A stretch of 64,000 nt of DNA from Siphonodentalium dalli (lineage: Eukaryota; Mollusca; Scaphopoda; Gadilida; Siphonodentaliidae): positions 148,306,864-148,370,863 of the forward strand of contig CP136064.1 of NCBI GenBank assembly GCA_032622095.1, in the 5' to 3' direction. How positions within the stretch are numbered: the first letter of the stretch is position 1; each line of letters begins with the position of its first letter. The notes under the pieces are model-generated. The model saw only the letters and a list, made by a program, of their open reading frames with translations, was not told where the DNA came from and did not search any database. Made by a program: the position numbers and the translations under genes. This document shows, piece after piece, positions 11,275-23,385 of this stretch.

Positions 11275-12390
11275 ATAAACAAGACAGTCAATGACTGTGG
11301 GGTCGCTCACCAGACTGCAAAGACTGATAAGACTGGGACTCTGGAGACCAAAACAGTGAGCACTTTTCATAATCACTTTAAAAGAAGTAGATTTAAACAG
11401 GATATGTGGCTAGAGAGACTTCAAGTATGTAGCTTGGTGAAAATCCACCTTGAAATTGCCAACTGTACACTACTGATCACCCCCCTCCTCCAGCTCAACA
11501 AGTCCCCTCCCGACCGGGATCCAGACTCCCAAGTCTTAGGTTGGAATTTCACAACCGACACCTCAAACTTTCTCAATTGTTGGAAATATCCAATCTCACA
11601 AGCGCCTTTTTCTAAAACCATTTAAACATGTTTGAAGCCCAATTATCCATGGACCCAAAACACAATACATGTATGTCAGACCAATCAGTCAGGTGGTTCC
11701 AAGGTAGATGTTTTAATGAATTTGGTATTTCGATGATTTTATTGGACACAAAAGTGTTAACTCCCCATAGCCTGCCATTTCTTGACAGGTTGACCTCATT
11801 TTAACAAATCTGAATCTCAGTCACTAAAGGATCCTCCTGATTCCTCCATACTATATGTATTAAAGCTAAATAGTCCAAACTCTCTTGAGAAGACATTTTA
11901 AGAATTACTATAGAGACATATAAAAAGGAGGCGACTGTTAAAAGTCCTTCTTGTTAATTAATACCCTTGCATTTACTTTTATAGAGACATATAGTTATGT
12001 CCCTGGTCCCACGGTGGGACCAGGGACATAACTATATGTCTCTATAGTAATTCTCCCACCCTATTTAACCTGGTGACCCCATCTGAATAAATTTGAATCC
12101 CAGACACCAAAGAACCCTTCATACATATCATAAATATCAGTATAAAAATAGACCTGATGGTCCTTGTGAAGGAAACATAGTAAGAGGGAAACTGTCCTTC
12201 GCTTGGCCCCTATTTGACCAGGTGACCCCATTAAAAAAAATCTGAATTGCAGTCAAGGAAGAACATTCCATTCTATATAAGCCAACTAGTTCTTGCAAAC
12301 ATATTTTAAGAATTACTATGTAGTGAAATAGTTAAGTCTCTTGCTCTGGCCTTATTTGACTTTGTGATCCCATTTTCACAAAGGATAAGA
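11275..12390. repeat. Dispersed block related to 47.94-48.78 kb
   Basis: It opens with 'aagacagtcaatgactgtggg' and 'gctcaccagactg', as does 47938, followed in both by 'gactgggactctg', 'caccttgaaat' and 'ttggaatttcacaac' or 'ttgaatttcacaac'. Later parts contain 'ggtgaccccat...aatctgaa' pieces shared with the repeats at 14.1 and 53.8 kb. Open frames across it are not supported as genes. Confidence 0.55.
11980..12046. repeat. Perfect 32-bp-stem hairpin
   Basis: Positions 11980-12011 and 12015-12046 are exact reverse complements separated by CGG. The outer part reads tatagagacatatag and the inner part ccctggtccca. A single arm resembles the 'agaattactat...tagttatg' stretch of the surrounding repeat family, so it looks like an inverted duplication of repeat DNA. 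Confidence 0.9.
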
Positions 12391-12720
12391 ATTAACTTCC
12401 CCAGTTGAAGTTGGTGATATTCACCCATTGGGCACCTCATTTATGAATTTTATCTTCTGCAAATTAGGGGATATAGAAACTTCCTAGAAGGGAAATTTAA
12501 CTAACAACAATGTAAATTTGATACTATAGATACTTCCCAGAAGATGAGGCCTAAGCAGAATGAGGTCTCCAGAGGGTGAATTTGGTGATGCTAGCCTGCT
12601 GTGCGTGATAGCATCACAAAAAGCGTGTCTGTTTCTACATTGTGCATGCCTGGCCTCAAGCAACACAATGTATTATACAATCAAGCCTTGAAATAGTGTG
12701 ATAGTGTGTCTGTCATTTGC

Positions 12721-12783
12721 AGAATGAGGTCACCAGAGGGTGAATTTAGTGACGCTAAATTCACCTTCTGGGGACCTCATTCT
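12721..12783. repeat. Hairpin: GAATGAGGTC...GACCTCATTC
   Basis: The arms 'gaatgaggtcaccagaggg' and 'ccttctggggacctcattc' pair almost fully around a 5-base loop. The same arms form longer hairpins at 13144-13234, 48784-48870 and 49545-49625. Confidence 0.8.
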
Positions 12784-13143
12784 GATAAGGCCCTCAACTG
12801 CTATGGAAGATCTAGAATAAAATTGAATTTCCCCAGTTGAAGTTGGTGATGTTCACCCATTGAGCCCCTCAATTATGAATTTTATCTTCTGCAAATTAGG
12901 GGATATAGAAACTTCCTAGAAGGGAAATTTAACTAACAACAATGTAAATTTGATACTATAGATACTTCCCAGAAGATGAGGCCTAAGCAGAATGAGGTCT
13001 CCAGATGGTGAATTTGGTGATGCTAGCCCGCTGTGTGGGATAGCATCACTAAAAGCATGTCTGTTCCTACATTGTGCATGTCTGGCCTCAAGCAACACAA
13101 TGTATTATACAATCAAGCCTTGAAATAGTCTGTCTGTTATTTG

Positions 13144-13234
13144 CAGAATGAGGTCCCCAGAGGGTGAATTTAGTGACGCTATCCTGCACAGCGGGCTAGT
13201 ATCACTAAATTCATCCTCTGGGGACCTCATTCTG
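13144..13234. repeat. Hairpin: GAATGAGGTCC...GGACCTCATTC, long loop
   Basis: Arms of about 34 bases ('cagaatgaggtccccagag' inwards to 'tagtga') pair around 'cgctatcctgcacagcgggctagtat', which is itself partly self-complementary. A MITE-like origin is possible. Confidence 0.75.
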
Positions 13235-13565
13235 ATAAGGCCCTCAACTGCTATGGAAGACCTAGAATAAGATTGAAGTTCCCCAGTTGAAGTTGGTGAT
13301 GTTCACCCATTGGGCACCTCAATCATGAATTTTATCTTCTGCAAATTAGGGGATATATAAACTTCCTAGAAGGGAAATTTAACTAACAACAATGTAAATT
13401 TGATACTATAGATACTTCACAGAAGATGAGGCCTAAGCAGAATGAGATCTTGAGACTCTAGATACTTCCAAGAAGATGAGGCCTAAGCAGAATAAGGTTC
13501 TCAGAGGGTGTATTTGGTTATGCTAGCCTGCTGTGTGGAGCAACCCCCTAAATTCACCCTCTGGG

Positions 13566-14100
13566 AACCTCATTCTACAAATGCCAGACACTCTTAATTC
13601 AAACTTGGAGAAAATGAAATTAATCTGATTTTAATGACCACTGAGTGATAATGTAAACAACAAGGGTGCTTCATTGATAACACCATTAATCTCAGTTAAA
13701 TTACAAATGACATGAATTACACTCTCTGGGGATGGAAAGCACTATGGCACAGCAGATGTTATCTACCCATCTGCCAGTTGTATAAACATGTGTCCATCAG
13801 AGCACATGGGTAGCTTGCTGTAGTAGAGAATACAAGGATTTAAAGTCATTTACTGAACATTTCTGTACATCTGTCTGTTCCTGATTTCTCCCAAACCCCT
13901 GATTTCAACCAAATATAGTGGAGTGACTAGAGGTACCTCCCCTCCCCTCCCAAAGATGTAATGTCATAGGTTCTTCAAAATTTTAATGAGTTTTTTTTTA
14001 TTTTATTTAATAAAAAAAAAATTATTTATGAAAAATAAAATATATATATATATTTATTTTTTTTTGGTTAAATTGAGCAATAAGTTAAATTGAAAAAAAA
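13566..14100. other. No gene seen; A/T-rich with TA microsatellite
   Basis: Includes long A and T runs and (ta)n around 13990-14100. Nothing else was recognised. Confidence 0.4.
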
Positions 14101-14640
14101 AATTAAAAAATTCAGATTTATGTCCATAGCCCCACCCACATTTGACCCAGTGACCTCATTTGAACAAATCTGAACCACAGTCACCCAAGGTACCCTCATA
14201 CCAAATATGAACCCATTCGGCCCGACAACTTCAGAAAAGAAGTTGTTTTAAGAATTACTATGTGGAAAAATAGTTATGGTCCTGACATCAAAACTATTTG
14301 ACTTGGTGACCTCATTTGAACAAATCTGAATGAGAGTCACCTAGGGAACATCCACACCAAATATGAACCAATTCGGTATGATGGTTTTCTCCAAATTTTG
14401 AGTGACTACAAAATTAAATAAGCTGATTAGGCCAAATAGATCATTTTAGAACGTCCATCTGAAAGCTGTTACGTGGCTAGCCACGCAACGGAAGTTATGC
14501 ACATAAATATCCATTTTACACAATCTTAGCCACATAAGTAGTCATTAGTAAACACGGACGGACGGACGGACGGACGACGGACGAGGAGTGATGACTATAG
14601 CTCCACCGGAGACTTTGTCTCAGGTGAGCTAAAAACAGCA
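14101..14640 (+). repeat. Family D repeat ending GAGCTAAAAA
   Basis: Two internal units share 'gtgacctcatttgaacaaatctgaa', 'gagtcacctaggga' and 'ccaaatatgaacc'. The end is (cgga)n at 14556-14580, then 'cgaggagtgatgactat', 'gctccaccggagactttgtctcaggtgagctaaaaa'. The same terminus lies at 54590-54665. Confidence 0.65.
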
Positions 14641-14734
14641 CTATATGTAAATATAAAATAAAACAGTGCTACATCTTATTACAGATTATTTCCACATATA
14701 ATCAGTGACTACAGGCAGTCTGACAAAATAAAGT

Positions 14735-15250
14735 TTCAGTGACACTCTATCCGAAGAGGGGGATAATTTCATCTGTTTAATACAGTCAATGGAGCAATTA
14801 TGAATCTGGAAAGCTGAAATTTCTAAGTAATACTAGATATCGACATGACGCGATAACATATAACGTAAATGCAATATGGCCGCTGGCGACAATTTTTTCC
14901 TATGAAATTCAAAAAAAATATTTGATAGCTCTCATCTAATAGATCAATATCAAGATAAATATGAAGTTTGGTGATGATCGGATGAGTGAAGTGGACTGTG
15001 GTCTGTGCTAAAGGGTTTAATAGTAATGCTAATAGTAAAATCCAAAATCGCTGTCAGTGGCACGTTTTTTAACGAAATTCGGAAAAACTACACTACTCCC
15101 ATCTTGTTGTTATCCCGAAGATCCATATGAAGTTTATTAACGATTGGACAAGTAGGGTATACCAAATTATTGAATTATGGAAAGAATAAAATCGAAGATG
15201 GTCATTGACGCCCATGTTTTTCATCAAAACTCGGAAAACGTTGATGGCTA
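14735..15250 (+). repeat. Family B repeat copy
   Basis: Starts 'cagtgacactctatccgaagaggggg' and continues 'aagtttggtgatgatcggatgag', 'gtgctaaaggg' and 'atcccgaagatccatatgaag', as in the units of the 29-33 kb field. The following 15250-15520 shows nothing. Confidence 0.6.
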
Positions 15251-15524
15251 TATAAGATTATAGGGAAATCCAGTTATTACTCCATGTAATTACACTTTGA
15301 TTACCACATGTGTAACACCTGCCATGCAGATCAAGAGCTCAACTGACCATCCGCAGTGACCTACATGTAGTTTATCTCAAAAGCTGCTGACAACTATGTG
15401 TCATAATAATAATGATACTGTCAGTACCTATTTGTTGCAAAACCAATCCTTCTCAAGTTCAATCGATCTTTTTCAAGTAGTTCACTGTTGTTACACAAGG
15501 CATATATGGTTTCTGACTAGTGTT

Positions 15525-15605
15525 GAAACAATTATATGACTAATCGGCGTCGACTCGATTATTAAACAAGTCGACGCTGAAATCCGCCAGTCGATTAATC
15601 TTTTG
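15525..15605. repeat. Possible solitary hAT-type end
   Basis: 'tagtgttgaaacaatta' is followed by clustered GTCGAC/AATCG motifs such as 'aatcggcgtcgactcgatta' and 'agtcgacgct'. I recall this style of end in hAT elements, but no partner end or target duplication was found. Positions 15605-16520 hold nothing recognisable. Confidence 0.3.
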
Positions 15606-16524
15606 CAAATCGGCAATATGGCCTACCGAATTCATAGAATTTACAGTTTCATGTTCGGTGCTGGGTGGCACCTCTCAGAATGCGTTCGATTCTTCTCTTA
15701 TACCGGACAATTCCGATATTCTAATTTTTGTTCTCAGGCTGGTAGAGGTGTATGATTGTGTATATTAAAAAGGTGTATACTGTTTATACTGTGTTATATT
15801 GTGTTATTTTCTGGAACATGCTATCATGTGACTTATTTCCACTAAAACAAGATACAATTTGTCGTATTTTGGATAAATTCTAGCACATTGTAAACTCTAG
15901 TTAATCTATAAAATATAAAAGACTACCATTAATAAAAGAGTGTCGGGGGTTTTTCATGGTTACTTATGATAGTTAAAGTGCAAGTTAAGATAACAAACAA
16001 GCGGAACTGTCAAACATTTCGACATTCAAGGACTATTTGTAGGATGATCTAATCCAGCTCATATATTGACTGTGACATTTGACCATTTTAATAAATATTT
16101 GTTAGCACAAGTAGCAATATTGGCTGTGGAAATATAAAAATGTACATTTGTGGTACGTGAAAATCAAGTTAGGAACGTGCGATATGATGCTACCCGGTCG
16201 TAAAAGAGTGTAATCGAAATGCCTAATTTTTGCATACCAGTCACAACTAGTTATCTTGCACTTTAATTGTTAACACCTCTCCTTGTTCAACCGATTTAGG
16301 TTGTCTTTTGTCTATAAAATGATGGGATTGAAAAAATTGTTGTTAAGGGCATTTCCGCCCCGATAACTTTGAGACATGTATATTCGATCGATATATATTG
16401 GTCTTTTTTCAATTCCGAAATTTGTACCCAATTTTGATCTATACACCAGATTTATCGATGTTTTAATGACATTTGGCAAGTTATCTCCCTTTTTGCTGCA
16501 TTCTATACTGTTCTATACATAAAT

Positions 16525-16978
16525 GAAAGTGTCAATGACACTGTAGCTCAACTTAGGTAGGGGAATAATTTAATGGTTGACAGTAAATGGAGGAATAGGA
16601 AAGGTGCTAATTGAAATGTCTAACCTGTGCCAAAGGATTTAGTCATGCAAAGAGTAAAATCCAAGATGGCTGCTGGCAGCCATGTTTTTTTGGCCAATTG
16701 ACCCCAAAAGGACTCGTTCCCATCTACGTGTCATTGTTAACATCCATGACAAATTTCATGAAGATCTGACCAAAGCTACGACCTGTAGCCCACGCCAAAG
16801 GAAAAAGTCATGCAAAGAGTAAAATCCAAGATGGCTGCTGGCGGCCATGTATTTTGGCCGAACGACCCTAAAATCACTCGTTCCCATCTACATGTCAATA
16901 TTAAACATCTATGACATATTTCATGATGATCAGACGAACAGTACGACCACTGAGTATTTTTAAGATTGGTATACTTTT
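16525..16978 (+). repeat. Family B repeat copy with two terminal units
   Basis: Head 'gtcaatgacactgtagctcaactta' is followed by two units of 'catgcaaagagtaaaatcc', 'aagatggctgctggc', 'ggccatgt', 'actcgttcccatctac' and 'gacctgtagcc' or 'gacca' endings. Confidence 0.65.
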
Positions 16979-17038
16979 CCACACGATCACTCCCTGGTAA
17001 CGGTTTCTAGGCAACTACCCGGAATTGAAAGTAATATG

Positions 17039-17218
17039 CTTTGGGTATCTCCTATTGATTATAGGTCATCTGCACAACACACACCCGACTATCGTCGTTC
17101 TAAATGAGTTAATCTGTGTTGGGGAGAATCTGCTGAACTGCACCTGCTGAACCACTGAATGGGATTTTGAACTGCTGAACTTGGATGGCGGTCTGTCAAA
17201 ACATTTTAATTATAATTA
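17039..17218 (+). repeat. Satellite-like unit, also present at 26.58 kb
   Basis: From 'ttgggtatctcctattgatta' through 'ggatggcggtct' and on into family C (to about 17340), this is nearly identical to 26580-26890, with only a few differences visible by eye. Duplication of the combined unit, not two independent insertions, is the simplest reading. Confidence 0.75.
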
Positions 17219-17775
17219 TACCCCCGCAACGAAGTTAGGGGGGTATACTGGAATCAGCTTGTCCGTCCGTGGTCCGTGGACACAAATTTGTCCGGAGTTT
17301 TTCTCAAGTCATTTTTTGGATCAATTTTCGTGAAACTTGGCACAGACATCAACCACCATGGGAACCTGTGCATCTGCGATTATGACCTTTTTCGACTTTT
17401 TTTGCAACATGCATAATTTTGTCCAAGCTTTTATTCCTACATTTATAGGTCAATGTTTTTTAATCTTGGCACTGATATTTAGTACCGTGGGAACCTGTGC
17501 ACCTGCGATTATGATGTCTGTCTGACTTTTTTGTGTGGAGTTATTCCCCTTTTTCGACTTAAGAACATTTTCGCAACATGCATAATTTTGTCCGAGCTTT
17601 TATTCCTACATTTTTCGGTCAATAGGTTTAAGATTAGTGTTAGGGTTGTGCACCTGCAATGGGAACTGTTATTTTATTATTTTAACAAAATGTTTACTGA
17701 CATGTGAAACATCTTAGTATTTTAAAAACACGGGGGGTATCCTTAGTTCCATTGGGACAGTCACACCTCTAGTTA
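17219..17775 (+). repeat. Family C repeat ('ccccgcaacgaagttagggg')
   Basis: Begins 'ccccgcaacgaagtta' then 'ggggggtatactggaatcag' and 'cttgtccgtccgtgg'. It contains an internal duplication of 'gcaacatgcataattttgtcc' at 17402 and 17574, and ends near 'ggggggtatccttagttcca' and 'cacctctagtta'. A head-only copy is at 26755-26893. I recall this start from molluscan interspersed repeats. Confidence 0.6.
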
Positions 17776-18134
17776 TAATTTATTATAAATGAGTTAAACT
17801 GAATTCTGGAAATACGCTTGTCGAATATTAACATGCTAGGCACTCGCGTTATCATTTTGAAGTGCATACAATATTGCTTGACCAAAGGCTGACCAGGTAG
17901 TGCCTAGTGATCACCATTTTATTTATATGTTGATGATCCCGAGTTACGTTGTTTGAGTTATGTTCTTCCTCTGCTGTTTCGATTCTGAGGGTCAAACATT
18001 GAATGTTTGGAAATTATTGTGTCTTCATTGTTTATTTGATTCTGTCTGTGGCATTTATTGTGTATCCTGGAGTCATGATCCATCTATTTAATGCTAATTT
18101 GAGGTAATTATTGCCTGTGTTATAATTTAAAGTT

Positions 18135-18294
18135 ATTATACAATGTTGTGTACAGTATGTGTTTTTCTTGTACGAGTCCAGGTTGTGGTGAAAAGTCATA
18201 TTGGACGCAACACACAGTCTCGAGTCCAATATGAATTTTCACCACAACCTGGATGAGTACAAGAAAAACACATGCTATACACAACATTGTATAA
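18135..18294. repeat. 160-bp imperfect palindrome
   Basis: Arms 18135-18206 and about 18224-18294 are reverse complements with a few mismatches. Landmarks are 'ttatacaatgttgtgta', 'gtgtttttcttgtac' and 'ccaggttgtggtgaaaa'. The loop is about 17 bp. It is compact like a MITE, but no target duplication was clear. Confidence 0.75.
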
Positions 18295-18517
18295 TGACAA
18301 TTTTATTATCCATCTGTTTGTTTATCCAAATTTTGGGAATAAAACTTTTGTGAATGGTTATTTTTGGTATTTGTCAGCACTTGATTCTCTATAAAAGCCT
18401 GTATTTGATCATCACACAGCATGATTTGGAAGAGTAAACATGGAAGTGAACAAAAAACTTTTTTTGCGGAAGTGAAACATCTGCTAAATCCACCAGAATA
18501 TTGCTTGCGCATCACAA

Positions 18518-18633
18518 TTTCACCAATTCATTTGGCAATAGAGTTTCTTCGTTAATTGAGTCAAATATGACTTTTTTTATCGGGACTATGTGACGTCACA
18601 AAGTAACTCTATTGCCAAATGAATCGGTGAAAT
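18518..18633. repeat. Inverted repeat enclosing a TGACGTCA site
   Basis: Arms 'atttcaccaattcatttggc' + 'aatagag' (18518-18544) and 'ctctattgccaaatgaatc' + 'ggtgaaat' (18607-18633) pair with one mismatch. The palindrome TGACGTCA, a consensus CREB/ATF site in animals, lies inside at 18591-18598. It could be regulatory or chance; no gene start is established nearby. Confidence 0.6.
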
Positions 18634-18639
18634 TTTCGG

Positions 18640-19430
18640 GAGACCAATATGACTTTTTCCTGGATTGTCACGTGACAGCATTTGCCCAATCAGAAATAGT
18701 GCTATTAAATCATGAACATGAAAAGTCGTAGATACTGTGGAACATGTTTGAAAGTAGAATTTGCATGAGTTTGGAATACACAATGATGTCATTATATTGC
18801 TCGGGTAATGTATTCCATGATACATGTATAATACACTCAGATGCCAGCATTATTATCATGTGTGAATATCGTTCCCTTTCATACAATGGTGTAGTTTTCT
18901 TGCAACGCGAAGATTCGACAAATGACTCTATTCACGGTGGGGAATCACGTGGTTTCGAGTTGATGAGTACCACGCACTCAAAATAGCGGAGGCGACAGAA
19001 AACACAACGAGAAACGAAGACAAAGGTAATAAACTAGTATATGACTTATTTCATAGTATTTTAGCAGCTACGAGCATATGCTACACTATTTTTCAAACAA
19101 GCTGATACCTCATGTGTGTCCAAACTCACATTTGTTTGCTCTAACATTCTGACCAAAAGTCGTCAGTCGGAGGATTTTCCATGATGTTTTTACTGGTGTA
19201 TTCCAAGAACACTTTCTGCTTTCATGCTTTTACTCTGCTTGGACCAAAAATATTGTTACTATTAAAATGTCATGTATACTGAAAGATAGCACATGTTGTC
19301 GGCAATATATTGAATCCTGCATTTAAAAAATGTATTTTTCCTTGCGAATCGTAGCTTTTTCATTTATAGTGGTGAGTGTACACTCACCACAATTAAGTGA
19401 TGCGTTACCGCGAACTTGTTCAGGTACAAA
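18640..19430. other. No gene established
   Basis: A purine-rich stretch ending 'gaagacaaaggtaataa' (about 18985-19032) could be a 5' exon with a donor, but no downstream acceptor or reading frame supports it. A perfect 22-bp palindrome centred on GTGTACAC lies at 19369-19390. Confidence 0.3.
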
Positions 19431-20175
19431 TATACACATTATGACTACTGCCATTCCATGTACACCTATACGCATTACACATAGCTGCACATCTATTTAT
19501 CCATTCACCCCACCCATGATCATACAGACAACACACATATATATATACACCTACCGAACCCATGTATACATCTTTGACTACTTTAACCAATTAAACCTGG
19601 TATATCCTTTTCTGATCAGCACTACCATCTCTTTACTATATCCTCATGAGCGCTTATGAACATGGGGAGAGGATCATCAATAAGTTGCATAACTTGTACT
19701 CCAATCCCCTGTTGCCACATCACATGTATAGATATATCTAATTTGTAATTTAATCCAATATATTCATGGCACAATAAATATGTTACTACTACTACCTGTG
19801 ACAATACAGCCACACAAGGTACACCTGTACATCCCACCCATGACCATAGAGTCATATATACATAAACACACATATGACCATGTAGGTACTCTCGTTATTT
19901 ACATAAACCACAGCAATGCCCATTGAGCCACATTGTGTACACCTGTACTGGGTAGTCATAACCATACAACCATACAGTCACTCCCTGTATACCTATTCAC
20001 CTCACACATGACCATACACTCACTCCTTGCATACATATACATCTCACCATGGCCACCCAATTCATGACCATATAGCTAATCATGTACACCTATTCACATA
20101 ATTCATGACCATACAATAACTCCCTTTATACTTATTCACCTCACCTATGACCACACTGTAACTCCCTGGTTGCCA
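19430..20175 (+). repeat. Degenerate minisatellite of about 50-60 bp units
   Basis: Loose repetition of 'catgaccatac', 'cactccctgtatacc', 'tattcacctcac' and 'tgtacacctat' phrases, clearest from 19780 to 20175. Open frames here follow the repeat and are not genes. Confidence 0.55.
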
Positions 20176-20384
20176 TCTTGACCTCCACCCTGTGTCATGT
20201 TGATAATTTGTTTTATCCTAATAGGCCAGAATAGCCACATATTATGATTCATTTCAGTTCCATTTCAAAGTTCTGCCCATTTATAAAAAAAAAAATATAG
20301 CCAGTATCCAAACAGAGGTTCTCGAAAAAAAAACAAATAAGGCAACTTCCACATTTTGAAAGCCAAATATACAGAAGAATGTAG

Positions 20385-20912
20385 TTGTTGGGTTCCATTC
20401 CTTCACAGGTAATAATTACCTTTCATCGTTGTTCCGAAAAGGAAAAAAAACACTTCTGGAAGTTGCTGGAAAGACCATCAAGATATATGGAAGTCATGGC
20501 TTATTTAGGAATGAATTGGGATTTGGACAGTGACACGCTTAATACAATCAAGGAGTTAACATGTGCCTTATACATGTATGATCCACATTCGAGAAAAGTG
20601 AATTAAGCTAGGTGGGTAAAGTTCCAGCAGAAGTTCGAGAATCAGCAAAAGGTAGTTGATCTTTCTGCACTTCCACCATGTGAGGAACCTTTAATTCCAC
20701 ACCCAAAATGAGCCAACATGATAGCAAAACAGTGGAGACTTGCAACCGTTGCCAAATCAACCACTCCCGGTGTAGCACTTCATGGATGAACGGCCGATAG
20801 CCAGCCTGAGTTGTTTGAACCATTCTTCACGTAAGATGTTGCACAGAAATTTTATTGACTGATACCATCGCATTTGATGAAATTGACAGTGACAGTGAAG
20901 ATGAGATTACAT
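20385..20912 (+). pseudogene. Pseudogene of the cysteine-rich (CXC-like) invertebrate family, middle region
   Basis: From 20385 the plus strand reads SQVIITFHRCSEKEKKHFWK, then LLERPSRYMEVMAYLGMNWD, then an ELTCALYMYD segment. The same frame continues past three in-frame stops with ARWVKFQQKF, VVDLSALPPCEEPLIPH, ANMIAKQWRL and QPELFEPF. The stops are TAA near 20603, TGA near 20709 and TGA near 20787. Beyond 20832 a shifted frame gives the acidic tail DEIDSDSEDEIT and a stop at about 20912. The layout agrees with the family named for 6430-6885, which would supply the cysteine-rich end. No introns are visible, so a retrocopy or element-borne gene is possible. Three stops in otherwise clean sequence make this inactive but not ancient. 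Confidence 0.65.
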
Positions 20913-23385
20913 AATCTGTGGGCAGAACTATTGCAATTTATGATATGAATTATATCGACTAGTATGAACGACCTTTCGAGTTTAGTATAGCATAAAATTA
21001 AAAGCATTGAGAACACTATCTTGGGGTAGGGTTGAGTTTTACTTTATTTCTTAATTCTGGTCTGGTACATGATTATAGCATTTCATGTCTGATATTGGGG
21101 AAGACTTTATGATTATTACGGTGCATGTTGTGCAGCTGTATCCATAAAACTAACAAAGTCATGGGAATTTTTCAAACATTTTTCACTTAAAATTTATCAA
21201 TTTTTTTTGCCAATTTACCCCCAAAAAAATCAAATATTTAAACAAAATAGACTCTACCATAACATAAACCTCCTCAGATACATGCTAATTCCATGATATA
21301 TGATAAGACTCTGAATTCTGACATGTTAACAAAATGGAACGAAACGGGCTATATTCTGACTTGACAGCTATTTTCAGATAGAAAATCAGTTTTAGGGGGG
21401 TGGGTTAAGTTTTTGGAAATATCTCGGCTTGTTGGATATCATTGCTTGTGAAGTTGATATTAATAAATTAGGTATATAATGCTGAAAATTCTGATGCACC
21501 ACTGAGAGATTTATACCAAAAAATTAAACTTTTATAGGAAATCTTCTGGAAAACTTTTTTTAAAAAGCACTGCAATTTATGCATTTTTTTTTGGCATTTT
21601 CATGAATTTTTCACAAAAATTATTGGATAATATAACTTTTTGCACATCATAAATGTTAAGCAACACAGATAGAATAAATATCTGATATTCAAGTATATTT
21701 TATTCAACATTTGTCTTATTTTATTGGTTTTCCTGATTATACTGAAATTTGCAGGTCAAAAACACCAAAAAGGTAAAAAAAATAAAATAATATATTTTCC
21801 CACCTGCTCCGGCCTGGATTCCTCAGCGTTTTGGAACCCCCATGGGGCGAGGATAATTAGAGATACCATTTCTTGTGACACTACCCTCATCTGGGGGCCG
21901 GTCTATATTATCTATAATCAAGGTGCATCTTTTAAAAAATGATCTTTTTACTGTGAAGGTTCAACTTTTCATAGCATTTAACACTTTATCACTACCAGTC
22001 ACACCAATGCCATTTTTATTTAGGTACGCTTTCTACATTATGATTAAGATTTGTGATAAGTGTATGGGAACTCAAATATTGTATCGCTTCTCGTAATGTA
22101 TGGGTTTCTATCGATGATTTCTAAATTCAAACAACAGTCTATAACCACTTAATTGTCCTTGTTCGTGTATGGATAAAGAAAATCCATCATTATAGGCAAG
22201 TCAGAACCTCTGGCGGTCATATGCATCAACTGACAATTTGTAACTGACAGTGCCCGAAGGTTAAAGTTAGATGCTGGCAATCTAAATATTTAATATTATA
22301 AGACCAGATACTATATATTGCACAGTAACCTCAGAATATTTATTACATGCTGTTGTGCTACAGGAGAACCGAGTACTGATTATTAAATGTATAGCACGTG
22401 TGTGAATACTGGCAGTTTTGTTTTTCAAACAACATTTCTTTGTACTAATACTTCTCCAACTAGGAGTACATACATTAATTTAACACAGCACCATTTAACA
22501 TAGCATTGTCAGGTAACACAACAACAGCCACTTTGGATGTGATTTATTCCCACCATTAACGTTTTTGATATACTATTCTATACACAAGAATATATAGTGG
22601 ATAGAAGTTCACATCCCTGATACGGCGCCAAAATTAATATGTATAGATAATAACAAATCCCTTGAGATACTGATGTATGATTAAAAACTTTATACTTCGT
22701 TTCTCAGGGAAAAGGGTCATATAAACACACGGCATACTTATGAACAAAGCAGAAGATACATTCAGGTTATCGCAAATTCAGTCGATGGTGAAAGCTACAT
22801 GTTCGTCATGTTTCGCTGAAATTGACATGATGGCATGTTATGAAATCGACAAGCTTCTTCACATAGTACACATCTCAATCGGATTGCGCACACAGCGTCA
22901 ATATTATAATGCTGGGTTAATTTCAATAAAATACTCCCCTCTAGACAACAACCATGCAGTCTTGACTTTTGAAAACTTTCAGTTTGATGTTGGTAGTTTA
23001 TATTCTGTAATAATTTGTTCAAAAGAAACGGCTTTTAATAGTTTTTTATTTAGGTTTTAAGTCTGAGTCGGTGAGCTCGTAGTCTGTTTGCATTGTGAAT
23101 CTCTGATTTCTCGCATGCCTTGATGTATGATATGAATGACCGAATTTATACACAAAATTGCTATATAGCACCCACTCTGTCGATGAACCCTTGTGCATGT
23201 CTGGAGTGTAATATACATGTATCATCACAACACGATATAAGGCCTAAGTTAATCTTATTTGATGGGAATATGCATCTATGAAGTTATTTTATAGGATTAA
23301 AAAGACACAGATATATTCTAGCTTTATAATGCGTGTGTTTTAGCTGTGGTTTTTTAATTACGCTAGCGTATATATGGTCATAATA
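20913..23385. other. No gene seen
   Basis: Long AT-rich interval with T and A runs near 21180-21240 and 21560-21620. A 106-codon frame at 22740-23060 (plus) has no recognisable motif and unremarkable composition. I see no repeat family that I can name. Confidence 0.35.

Larger units (their letters stand above)
12391..13565 (+). repeat. Three tandem units of about 430-450 bp with internal hairpins
   Basis: Units begin at 'ccccagttgaagttggtgat' near 12399, 12831 and 13281, giving periods of 432 and 450 bp. The third is shortened. Each contains 'cttctgcaaattagggg', 'gatactatagatacttc' and one or two 'gcagaatgaggtc..cagagggtgaattt' arms. A fourth, diverged unit lies at about 49380-49640. Identical 60-codon minus-strand frames in the first two units simply follow the repeat. 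Confidence 0.85.

Noticed and set aside
11125-11625. 166-codon open frame on the plus strand
   Set aside because: It crosses the GTACCGGTAC cluster and a dispersed repeat whose second copy at 47.9 kb is not open.
12484-13098. Two near-identical 60-codon minus-strand proteins
   Set aside because: They are the same part of two tandem repeat units, not duplicated genes.
19330-19659. Small secreted-protein-like frame starting MYFSLRIVAFSFIVV
   Set aside because: The hydrophobic start is suggestive, but the rest is minisatellite-derived, with a palindrome inside the putative signal region.
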